64,000 bases of DNA from Pseudomonadota bacterium. GTDB lineage: Bacteria > Myxococcota_A > Polyangia > Polyangiales > Polyangiaceae. Both the position numbers and the translations under genes were made by a program. Position 1 is the stretch's first letter, and every line of letters begins with the position of its first letter. The DNA is taken from assembly GCA_023423895.1 (NCBI GenBank), contig JAFAER010000163.1, positions 23,888 to 87,887 of the forward strand, read 5' to 3'. The notes beneath the pieces are model-generated. The model was given only the letters and a program-made list of their open reading frames with translations. It was not told the origin of the DNA and did no database searches. Shown one piece after another: positions 1-7,168 of this stretch.

Positions 1-266
1 ACGCGCAGCTCCACGAGGCTTCCGGCCGCACTCGCGTTCGCTGGAGGCCGAACGAGCTTCCCTGCATCCTCGATCGCCCAGCCGCCGGGCGCACGACCGC
101 ACGCGACGCGGCCGTCGCCGATCAGGAACGGAGCACCGCCCACCGGAGCTTGGAGCGTCTCCGCGAACGCGAGCCGCTCGGCTCCGAGAAGCACGAGCAC
201 TGCGACCACGATGACGACGAGGTGGCGCAAGACTGCGCGCGCATCGCAGCAGACGGCCAGCGCCAT
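1..266 (-). CDS. Secreted protein of unknown function, C-terminus beyond window edge (partial)
   Basis: A minus-strand reading frame runs from an ATG at 266 off the left edge without a stop, giving 88 visible codons. The N-terminus has a hydrophobic core (LVVIVVAVLVLLGA) ending in AFA before ETLQ, a good Sec signal peptide with a signal-peptidase I site near residue 34. The mature part begins with a Gly/Ala-rich segment (VGGAPFLIGDGRVACG) resembling no family I can name. It lies 102 nt downstream of the MFS gene on the same strand and could be co-transcribed with it. Only the N-terminal part is visible, so no function is proposed. Confidence 0.6.
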   Translation of the reverse strand, partial: MALAVCCDARAVLRHLVVIVVAVLVLLGAERLAFAETLQAPVGGAPFLIGDGRVACGRAPGGWAIEDAGKLVRPPANASAAGSLVELR

Positions 267-368
267 GCTGCTCGGCTTTAGGCGACGTTCGCGGAGATGG
301 CAAAGACGACGTCGGCGCGATCGAGAAGCGCACGCGACGACACGCGAAGGCGGAGCGCAGGCGACGAC

Positions 369-1616
369 TCATGCTCGGCGCGATGCGCGTACGAGCCAGA
401 GCGCGATCGGAAGGAGCATCGCGTTCACCGCGGCGGTGAACAGGTACGGCGTCTCGGTAGCCCCCGTGAAGAGCGCGCTGCCGATGAGCGGACCGAGCGA
501 GCCGCCGATGTCGGCGGAGACCTGGAGCGCGCCGACGCCGAGACCACGTCGCTCCGGCGGAACGAGCCGTCCGAGCAGCGCAAGCAGCGACGGCCCGAGA
601 CACGCGACACCGATGCCGATGAGCGCGAGGCCGACGGCGACGGTGATCGCGCGCTCCGCGTAAGCGATCGCCACGAGCCCGGGGACCGTCAAGGAGAGCC
701 CGGCAGCAGCGATGACCGCGTGTGCATCGCGGCGATCGCCGAGACGGCCGAGCGGCGGCATCGCCAGCGCCTCCGATAGGACGAGCCAGCCCATGAGGAC
801 GCTCGCGGTCGCGCGCTCGGGAAGCGACCACACGCTGAGGTGCCGCGCGTGGACGAGCAGCGTCGTCATCGTCAGCACCATCCCGGTACCGGCGAACGCG
901 CTCGCAAAGCTGAGCGCGCCGATGGCGCCGAGACGCCGGTCGGCTAGAGAGCGAAGCGCCGTCGCAACGCTCGAGCGCGGAGTGTGCACGCGCAGGTCCG
1001 GAACGATCGCGTACGCGGCAACGGCGGCGACGAGCAGCGCCACGGCGCCTGCCTCGAAGGTCGCCGTCTCGCTCCAGAGATCGGCCAGGAAGCCGGCCGC
1101 AACGAGGCCGACGGGCACCCCGAGCTGCATGGCCGCACGCACCGCCGCCGTCGCGCGCCCTCCGTGCTCGTGGCCACCGCCGTGGAGCGCGAGGGCCTGC
1201 GCGGCGACGAACACGCACGACGAACCGAAGCCGTGCACGACGCGTCCTGCGAGGAAGAAGATCCCCGGTTGGCTCGTGCGGACGCCGAGGACGAAGAGCA
1301 CCATCACGAGCACCTGCAACAGGAGCCCGACGAGCATCGTGCGACGGCCGCCGAAGCGATCGGTCATCAGCCCGACGATCGGGCTCACGAGGACGCGCGT
1401 CGCGCGGTTCGCCGCGAGGATGAGGCCGATGAACGCGAGCGGCAATCCGACGCGGAGGCCGACGCTCGGCAAGATCGGGAACGCCATGCCCCCTGCCATG
1501 CTCGCGAGCATGACGCCCGGCGTGAGGGCGAGCGTCAGCCGACGGACGGCCTGCAGGTCGGCCCCGGGCGACGTCGGCTCCGTCTGGCTTCGGATGCCCT
1601 CCAACGTCTGCACCAT
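369..1616 (-). CDS. MFS transporter
   Basis: This is a 415-aa protein of the major facilitator superfamily, about the usual length for a 12-TM family member, located in the inner membrane. Alternating hydrophobic segments run along the whole length. The loop between TM2 and TM3 carries motif A (GLMTDRFGGRR, about residues 82-92), a signature of MFS antiporters. A second, weaker RLVPPERRG-type loop in the C-terminal half matches the repeated motif after TM8. The substrate cannot be read from sequence; drug/proton antiport is the common role of such proteins. The start ATG at 1616 follows 53 nt after the upstream 133-aa gene on the same strand, so the two may share a transcript. Confidence 0.85.
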   Translation of the reverse strand: MVQTLEGIRSQTEPTSPGADLQAVRRLTLALTPGVMLASMAGGMAFPILPSVGLRVGLPLAFIGLILAANRATRVLVSPIVGLMTDRFGGRRTMLVGLLLQVLVMVLFVLGVRTSQPGIFFLAGRVVHGFGSSCVFVAAQALALHGGGHEHGGRATAAVRAAMQLGVPVGLVAAGFLADLWSETATFEAGAVALLVAAVAAYAIVPDLRVHTPRSSVATALRSLADRRLGAIGALSFASAFAGTGMVLTMTTLLVHARHLSVWSLPERATASVLMGWLVLSEALAMPPLGRLGDRRDAHAVIAAAGLSLTVPGLVAIAYAERAITVAVGLALIGIGVACLGPSLLALLGRLVPPERRGLGVGALQVSADIGGSLGPLIGSALFTGATETPYLFTAAVNAMLLPIALWLVRASRRA

Positions 1617-1669
1617 ACGCCGCTCGTCGTGCAGTGAAGAGAGATCGGCGCGGCCGAGCTTCTTTCCGC

Positions 1670-2071
1670 TCAGCTCTGCGAAACGGGCGCGCGCACCGAG
1701 GCGACGATCCGATCGACGAGCACCCGCTCCACCCAGCGGACGTCGGCGTCGCTCGGCAGGTCGGTGTCATGCTCGTCCGCGAGCCACTCGCGAAGCGCCG
1801 AATAGGTCCGCGCGCGTGCCTTCCATCCGCGTGACGGGAACGCTTCGAACGCCCCCGAGGTGAGCCTCGACGGCGTGAGAATCGAGATCCGCGCCTCCGG
1901 ATGCCAGAGCTGCACGTGCCAGAACCCTCGCGGCACGAAGTACTCGAAGTGGCGTCCGGTCGACACGCGGACCTCCCACGATCCGAGCCGTACGACGACG
2001 TCTCGATCGGACGGATCGTGAGGTGGCGGCGGGACGGGTGGCGCGAGCGACGCGGGCTGTTCGATCGTCAT
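1670..2071 (-). CDS. Hypothetical protein (133 aa)
   Basis: I do not recognise this family. The protein is soluble, with a Pro-rich N-terminus (PPVPPPP), an aromatic central part (HFEYFVPRGFWHVQLWHP) that looks like beta strands, and a C-terminal helical, charged part. There is no signal peptide, TM segment or Cys cluster. Its ATG at 2071 is only 64 nt from the start of the divergent Cys-rich mini-gene. The shared intergenic space carries a TTGACA box and a Fur-like palindrome, so this gene may also be under that operator. It is probably upstream of the MFS gene in the same transcript. Confidence 0.6.
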   Translation of the reverse strand: MTIEQPASLAPPVPPPPHDPSDRDVVVRLGSWEVRVSTGRHFEYFVPRGFWHVQLWHPEARISILTPSRLTSGAFEAFPSRGWKARARTYSALREWLADEHDTDLPSDADVRWVERVLVDRIVASVRAPVSQS

Positions 2072-2074
2072 GGC

Positions 2075-2103
2075 TTGACAAGACCTCCGCCACCTGTCTT
2101 ATT
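2075..2103 (+). promoter_or_regulatory. Candidate sigma70-type promoter
   Basis: A perfect TTGACA -35 box (2075-2080) is followed after 17 nt by CTTATT (2098-2103), a poor but possible -10. It points at the Cys-rich/hemerythrin operon and ends where the Fur-like palindrome begins, the usual arrangement for a repressed promoter. The call rests on the -35 match and the spacing only. Confidence 0.45.
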
Positions 2104-2118
2104 GAAAACGACTTTCAA
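2102..2118. promoter_or_regulatory. Candidate Fur-like operator (17-bp dyad)
   Basis: TTGAAAACGACTTTCAA is an 8-1-8 dyad with six outer base pairs on each side. Its 15-nt core TGAAAAC-G-ACTTTCA fits the 7-1-7 architecture of Fur boxes, with about 5 of 7 matches per half to TGATAAT. It overlaps the presumed -10/+1 zone and sits 17 nt before the start codon of the first operon gene. Fur is an inference; another A/T-rich dyad-binding repressor could use the same site. Confidence 0.5.
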
Positions 2119-2134
2119 CATCAAGAGGAGCCCC

Positions 2135-2356
2135 ATGGATTCGTGCCGCCCCCAGCGAGCGCTGCTCGCGGATGGTCCGTTCTGCAAAGTCGAGTGCTGC
2201 GAGTGCGGGACGATCCACGTCTCGCTGGGTCCGGTGACGCTGCGACTGCGTGCCGAGGTCGTGGAGAGCATCTGGGTCACGCTCGGCGAAGCGCTCACGC
2301 GCGTCGGCGTCCGATCGCGACGCGCGCCGACGATCGAGCGTGAGCATCTCTCGTGA
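2135..2356 (+). CDS. Cys-rich mini-protein, possible metal-binding (73 aa)
   Basis: This is a 73-aa protein starting at ATG 2135 with a strong SD (AAGAGGAG, 2123-2130). A compact cluster C17-x3-C21-C22-x-C24-x3-H28 is followed by IHVSLGPVTLRL, which looks like a beta hairpin, and then a helix (EVVESIWVTLGEALTR). The Cys/His spacing suggests a metal or Fe-S ligand set, but I cannot name the family. It is the first gene after a Fur-like operator and its stop overlaps the next start (GTGA), heading a four-gene chain that ends in a hemerythrin. A role in iron, oxygen or NO physiology is inferred from context. Confidence 0.65.
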   Translation: MDSCRPQRALLADGPFCKVECCECGTIHVSLGPVTLRLRAEVVESIWVTLGEALTRVGVRSRRAPTIEREHLS

Positions 2357-2451
2357 CGACCACGTCGAGCGCCGGGCTCGAAGCTCTCGCGCTGGCGACC
2401 GACGAGGCATGCCACCGACTCGCTTCGTCGGCGCCGAGGAGCCCCGGATGA
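2353..2451 (+). CDS. Putative 32-aa linker peptide ORF
   Basis: A GTG-initiated frame starts inside the stop of the Cys-rich gene (GTGA, 2353-2356) and ends inside the start of the two-TM gene (ATGA, 2448-2451). The peptide is Ala/Ser-rich with a single Cys and has no recognisable fold. The best evidence for translation is the architecture: every junction of this operon is a 4-nt overlap, and this small frame completes the chain exactly. No clear SD is visible, so it may serve to carry terminating ribosomes to the next gene rather than encode a functional peptide. Confidence 0.35.
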   Translation: MTTTSSAGLEALALATDEACHRLASSAPRSPG

Positions 2452-2630
2452 CCGCCGTCTACGTCGCCGTCGGCCTCACCGCGATGACGGCGTTCCTCCT
2501 GGCGGGGGCGGCCTTGTTCGCCCACCTCCTCCAGCCCGTCGGGTTCGTCTCGCTTTCCATGATCGCAGCGGCGCTGCTGCTCGGCTCGATCGCCAAGCTG
2601 GAGTCGGCTCCGTCCAGGCCCCACACTTGA
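2448..2630 (+). CDS. Two-TM mini membrane protein (60 aa)
   Basis: This 60-aa protein starts at ATG 2448, preceded by a GAGGAG-type SD at about 2435-2440. It is almost entirely two hydrophobic helices (about residues 3-28 and 33-48) separated by a QPVGF turn, with a short polar tail, so a small inner-membrane hairpin protein is likely. It overlaps the upstream 32-codon frame by ATGA, and its stop overlaps the TTG start of the hemerythrin gene (TTGA, 2627-2630). The family is not recognised. Operon context suggests it anchors or assists the hemerythrin or the Cys-rich protein. Confidence 0.55.
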   Translation: MTAVYVAVGLTAMTAFLLAGAALFAHLLQPVGFVSLSMIAAALLLGSIAKLESAPSRPHT

Positions 2631-3142
2631 CCCGAGAGAGGCTTCCAATATTCTGCGTCGACGTGGCTGATCCTTTGAAAGAGCTCGCGCACGATCACCG
2701 TGAGCTCAGTGGTCTCTTGATCGCCGTTCGCGACGCGCTTGGTCGGGTCGACCGTGGCCAGTCGAAGCTCGATGACGAGCTGCACGAGATCCGCGACGGG
2801 ATCGAGGTCTTTCGCGAGGCATTGCTCGAGCACTTCGCCCGTGAACAAGAGGGACTTCTGCCCTTCGTCGTCTCTCGGCTCCCGTCCGTCCGCGAGCGCA
2901 CCGACCAGCTGATCGCCGAGCACGACCGCATCGCCGAGGCGCTCACGCAGCTGCTTCGCGAGCTCGGAAGAATCGACGCGAGCGGCGAGCTTGCGCCTTT
3001 CCGCGCATCACTCGCGCACTTCGAAGACCTCTACGCGTCGCACTCGCGCGCCGAGCTCGGCTTTCTGGCAGAGGTCGCAGCTGCGCTCAGCGGCGATGGG
3101 TCCGCGATGGACCAGCTCCGAGCGCTGCTCGACGAGCCCTGA
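2627..3142 (+). CDS. Hemerythrin HHE domain-containing protein
   Basis: This 171-aa, all-helical protein has the hemerythrin ligand pattern: AHDHRE in helix 1, LLEHFAREQEG with its His/Glu pair, AEHDR in helix 3 and HFEDLYASHSRAE in helix 4. These would form a non-haem di-iron site able to bind O2 or NO or to sense iron and oxygen. The TTG at 2627 overlaps the upstream stop by 4 nt and extends the chain of overlaps. An internal GTG at 2663 would also give a full domain and cannot be excluded. It is the last gene of the Fur-box operon, which suits an iron-requiring protein. Confidence 0.85.
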   Translation: MTRERLPIFCVDVADPLKELAHDHRELSGLLIAVRDALGRVDRGQSKLDDELHEIRDGIEVFREALLEHFAREQEGLLPFVVSRLPSVRERTDQLIAEHDRIAEALTQLLRELGRIDASGELAPFRASLAHFEDLYASHSRAELGFLAEVAAALSGDGSAMDQLRALLDEP

Positions 3143-3172
3143 CCGAACGCACGCGCCGCGGGCGCCGCGCTC

Positions 3173-6100
3173 TCACGCCCCGGGAACCTTCCCCTTCAGC
3201 GCGCGCACCTCGGCCTGCGCCTCGCGATGGTGCGGGTTCGCCGACAACAGCTCGGTGAAGTCGTTGAGCGCCTCCGGGAACCGGTTCGTCCGAACGAGGA
3301 GCTTGCCGCGGTAGAAGAGCGCCTTCTCGTTCGAAGGGTCCTCGATGAGGACCTTCGACATCGTGCGGATCGCCTCGTCCGTCGGCTGCTGTCCACCGGC
3401 CAGGGCGCGAATCCACGCGAGCAGCGTGATGTAGTCGGCCTGGGTGGGGTCGCCTGCAACGGCCTTCTTCGCGAGCTGCTCGGCCGTTGCGATGTCGTTT
3501 CGCTGGAGAGCGCCCTCGGCAAGGCGGAAGCTCGACATCGCCTCGAGCGCGGCTTCGGCGTCAGCGAGCCCGTCGTCTCCAATCTCGATCGCCATCGCAG
3601 CGGAGACGTCGCTCGGGCCCGTCGCATCGGCGTCGTCGTTCGCGCGGACGACCGAAGCCACGTCGACCGGTTGACGCTTCCCCGTCACGTCGTCGGAGAA
3701 CGCGTCATCGGAGGCGGGAGCCGGAGCGATGCCCTTCACGGTCGTCGCCACCTTCGACGGCGGAGACGCCGCACCCGTGGCCTTCGTGATTCTGACTTCC
3801 GGGGGCGGCAACGGCTTCGGCGGATGGACACCGCTTCCACTCTGACGCGGGACCGGCGGGACGGGCGGGACCGGCGGCGGGTGATTCTGACTCGATTTTG
3901 CGCCGGGCGGCGGCGGCAGTGGCGCGCCGGCTTGACCCGAGCGCACTGGCGGAACGGCGGGAGGTCGGTTGGCGGGCGTCGGCTTTGCCGTTCCCGCCGA
4001 CGGCGCTCCGCCCGCGCGTGCGGCGAGCATGTCCTTGAGCGCCGGCGCAGGACGCGCGATCGTCTTGGCGTCATCCGCCGGCTCGGGCTTCGGCGGCGCC
4101 GGGCTGCGTGTCGAGACCGGACCTTCACCACGTGCTTCCGCAGGAGCTCCCGGGTCGATCCCGACCATCGTCGGCTTCTTCACGCTGATCGGCCGGATCT
4201 GTGGCGCGACCGGACGAGCGCCCGGGCCCTGCGCCGGACGAATCGCGGGCGACGGCGCGCGGAGCGCACCCGCGGAGGCCGGCGCCGCGCGCATCTGCGC
4301 GGAGGGCGGCATCGCCTTGTTCGGCGCGCCGGCATTGGGTGTGCGCGGAGCCTCCGCCGCAGACGGTGCCCCGGCCACGGCAGGCTTCGCGGGCGTCGCC
4401 GGCATCGGGATCGCGGGCCTCGAGCCCGACGCCATCGGAGCGGAAGGCGAAGCGGGTCCGGAGGATGCCTGCCCGGAAGGAGCTTTCGAGCTCGGCGTCG
4501 AGCCCGATCCCGGCGGGGGATGGACGCTCCGCCACGCGGCTCCGCGCGCCGCCATCGGCCCTTTCTTCTGGCCCTTGAACGCGAACTGCCGCGTGACCGC
4601 GAGCGAGTACACGAGCGAAGAGACGACCTCGTCGTCGGCGAAGCTCCGCTGGAGCAGCTGCGGAAGCGGCATGGCCTCCGCCCGAACGGCGTCGAGCACC
4701 TTCTGCTCTTCCGCGATGACGGCGAGGTTCGTGAGGTCGGAATCGGGATGGAGGGCGAGCGGATGTTTGCCGATCCGATTGAGCGTCGCGCGTACGCGGG
4801 CACGATCCGTCCAGTGCCGCACGCTCGCGAGGATCGGGTTGAGAGGATGGCTCACCGCGACCTCCCCGCCCCAGCCCTCGAGCAAGTCGACGTCGCGGTA
4901 GTACGCGTATTCGATCTCCGGGGCGAGGTTCGCGACGTGCGCGATCTTGCGGAGAAGCTGCCCTTCGAGGCCCCAGGCGAGCGCCTCGCGCGAGACGAGG
5001 TCATGGCCGACGAGGTATTCGCCGAGGAGGATCCCGAGCCGACGTGCGCCTTCGACGGCCTGATCGAGAGCTCTCGCCTCGAGCGCCCCGTCCTCGACGA
5101 GGACTTCGCCGAGGAGCGCGACGCTCTCGCCGAGCCGGATCTTCGCCGGCACTCCGTTGACGAAGAAGATCATGTCGTCGGAGACGCCGCGACTCGACCG
5201 TTCGAACACGACGGTGCCCGTGAGCGCGTGGTCGAGCATGTAGACCAGCACGTGAGGAAGCGGCGTCGCGGCCAGGTTTCCTCTCGCGGTCGCCTCGCGC
5301 GCCGGCGACGTCGTGAGACGAGGCGCCGGCGCGTCATCCGGTCCCTTCGGCTGGAACACGGTGCGATCCGGCCGCTCCGTCTCGCGTGGCGGGATCGCCG
5401 GCGGCCGGAGCGAGTCGTTGATCATCCTGCCCATCGCTTCGGCGACGGCCGAAGGGCTCGATCCCAGGGAAGGCATCGATGCGCTTGCCGGGTGCTCCAC
5501 CGACGAGCCCGATCCCGATGCACTCCGCTCTTCCTCCGCGCCCCACGACGCGTATTGATCGGCGTACTGCTGCGCGATGCTCCGGTTCGAGCCGGCGGAC
5601 AGGGGCGGCGACATCGGCGACATCCCGGTAGGCGCGGCGGGCGGCGGAGGCACTGCGGGCATCGGCGCCGGCGGGACGCTGATGATGACGTCGTCGTCGG
5701 ACTCCGGTCCAGGCCCGAGCGCTTGCGCGGCCCCCTCGAGGCCTTTGCGCCATCCGTCGACGGAGAGCACGCGGACGACGGTACGGCGCGTGTCCTGCGC
5801 GAGATCGACCTCCAGAGGCTGCGGATACGGCGCGCCGTTCGCGTCGGCGAGGACGAGCACGCACGCCTTCTCGCCGAGGCCTTTCGTTCGGCGCGTGACC
5901 TCGGCGACCTCACCCGTCGAGAGCTGGACGACCGTGCCGATCGGGAGCAGCCCCAGAGCAGACACGAGCATCCGCAGCACGGTGCGGTCCTGAGCATCCG
6001 TGAGCTCGTTGGCGAGCACGGCGACGGCGTAGTCGGTCGTCGGCGGCGCGAGACCGGGCTCAGGGGTCAGCAGATCGTTGTATCGACGCGCGACGGCGAT

Positions 6101-7168
6101 GATCGTCGCCTGGAGCGTGGGCGCTCGCGCTCCCCAGTACACGGGCCCGAGCCAGGTGCGTCGTCGAAGCCAGAGCGCCTCGAACGTGAGGACGGTGCGC
6201 GTGATCGACGGCTCGTTCACGCGACCGAGCGCCGTGAGGACCGCCGCGGTTCCGGCGGGCAGACGGTCTTCGTCGTCTTCCGAGAGGGTGGTGGGGCCAG
6301 CCATCCCAGGCATCGGAGCGCCCCCCGCACCCACGATCGCGAGCGCACGCGGGCGCGCGACGTCGTGCATCATCGCGGCCATCGCGATCTGCGCGAGCGT
6401 GGTGCGCTCCTGCGTCGACTCGCGGGCGATTGAAACGGCGAGGATCGCCGTGTTCACCGCGCGGCCGGCCTCGTCGTAGTTCGCGTTCCGGACCTCGGTG
6501 ACACCGAGATACGACGCAGTCGCGGCGTCCGAGAGATCGACCAGGCTCTGCGCGATGCGCTTGATGCGCCGCGGGAGGACGTAGCGGCTCGCGGAGAGGT
6601 CCTCGAAGAACCGCCGCATGATGACGACGGCGGACGCGTATGCACGGACGATACGCTGATCGGGCGTGAGACTCTCGAGCTCGATGCCACGGAGGCGCGC
6701 GACGTCGGCGACCCGTCGGAGATGCATCTTCGGCGGAACGCGGATCTGCGAGGCGTTGCCCGTTCGGTGGTAGAGGGACACCTGCTCGGCAAACGCGTTC
6801 AGGTCCTCACGCGTGATGTCTCGCGAGATGTGGAGCTCGGAGCCGCCCATCCGCTCGAGAAGCGCGCCGAGCTCCGCGGCGGCGTCGTATGCGCCTCGGT
6901 TGCCCTTGAGGAGCTGCCCTGCCACGAACGTCGCCTTCTCGGCGAACAGAACGCTCACGTTGGAGCCCGAACGAAGGCAGTACTCGCCGATGATCTGATG
7001 GGTCTGCTCGAGCTGCCGGATGAACGCCTGGTTGCCGAGGTCGTGAAGCTGCGCGAGCTTCGCGAGCCGATAGATCGCGACGACGACGCCTGCGCCCAGC
7101 TCGCGCGCGTGCTCCCGGCGAACGAGCTCGCCGGCGTCGTTCGTGACGATGTCGAGGCGCATCGTCAT
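3173..7168 (-). CDS. Signalling protein: degenerate HD-GYP-like domain, DUF4388 and C-terminal TPRs
   Basis: This is a 1331-aa cytoplasmic multidomain protein. Residues about 225-450 resemble an HD-GYP cyclic-di-GMP phosphodiesterase fold: an HD pair at 268-269 (AMMHDVAR), then ARRYNDLLT and a terminal LPIGTVVQLSTGEVAEV strand typical of HD-GYP. The first metal-ligand region and the GYP loop are not recognisable, so it is probably non-catalytic. After an Ala/Pro/Ser linker, about 640-760 match DUF4388 (PATAN-like; MLDHALTGTVVF...). A long Pro-rich linker leads to TPR repeats in the last ~130 residues. The ATG overlaps the stop of the upstream kinase (ATGA), so it is probably a partner or substrate of that kinase. 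Confidence 0.75.
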   Translation of the reverse strand: MTMRLDIVTNDAGELVRREHARELGAGVVVAIYRLAKLAQLHDLGNQAFIRQLEQTHQIIGEYCLRSGSNVSVLFAEKATFVAGQLLKGNRGAYDAAAELGALLERMGGSELHISRDITREDLNAFAEQVSLYHRTGNASQIRVPPKMHLRRVADVARLRGIELESLTPDQRIVRAYASAVVIMRRFFEDLSASRYVLPRRIKRIAQSLVDLSDAATASYLGVTEVRNANYDEAGRAVNTAILAVSIARESTQERTTLAQIAMAAMMHDVARPRALAIVGAGGAPMPGMAGPTTLSEDDEDRLPAGTAAVLTALGRVNEPSITRTVLTFEALWLRRRTWLGPVYWGARAPTLQATIIAVARRYNDLLTPEPGLAPPTTDYAVAVLANELTDAQDRTVLRMLVSALGLLPIGTVVQLSTGEVAEVTRRTKGLGEKACVLVLADANGAPYPQPLEVDLAQDTRRTVVRVLSVDGWRKGLEGAAQALGPGPESDDDVIISVPPAPMPAVPPPPAAPTGMSPMSPPLSAGSNRSIAQQYADQYASWGAEEERSASGSGSSVEHPASASMPSLGSSPSAVAEAMGRMINDSLRPPAIPPRETERPDRTVFQPKGPDDAPAPRLTTSPAREATARGNLAATPLPHVLVYMLDHALTGTVVFERSSRGVSDDMIFFVNGVPAKIRLGESVALLGEVLVEDGALEARALDQAVEGARRLGILLGEYLVGHDLVSREALAWGLEGQLLRKIAHVANLAPEIEYAYYRDVDLLEGWGGEVAVSHPLNPILASVRHWTDRARVRATLNRIGKHPLALHPDSDLTNLAVIAEEQKVLDAVRAEAMPLPQLLQRSFADDEVVSSLVYSLAVTRQFAFKGQKKGPMAARGAAWRSVHPPPGSGSTPSSKAPSGQASSGPASPSAPMASGSRPAIPMPATPAKPAVAGAPSAAEAPRTPNAGAPNKAMPPSAQMRAAPASAGALRAPSPAIRPAQGPGARPVAPQIRPISVKKPTMVGIDPGAPAEARGEGPVSTRSPAPPKPEPADDAKTIARPAPALKDMLAARAGGAPSAGTAKPTPANRPPAVPPVRSGQAGAPLPPPPGAKSSQNHPPPVPPVPPVPRQSGSGVHPPKPLPPPEVRITKATGAASPPSKVATTVKGIAPAPASDDAFSDDVTGKRQPVDVASVVRANDDADATGPSDVSAAMAIEIGDDGLADAEAALEAMSSFRLAEGALQRNDIATAEQLAKKAVAGDPTQADYITLLAWIRALAGGQQPTDEAIRTMSKVLIEDPSNEKALFYRGKLLVRTNRFPEALNDFTELLSANPHHREAQAEVRALKGKVPGA

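Noticed and set aside
3227..6433. A 1068-codon plus-strand frame opposite the HD-GYP-like gene
   Set aside because: It is antisense to a gene with clear domains and has an Arg-dominated composition typical of high-GC shadow frames.
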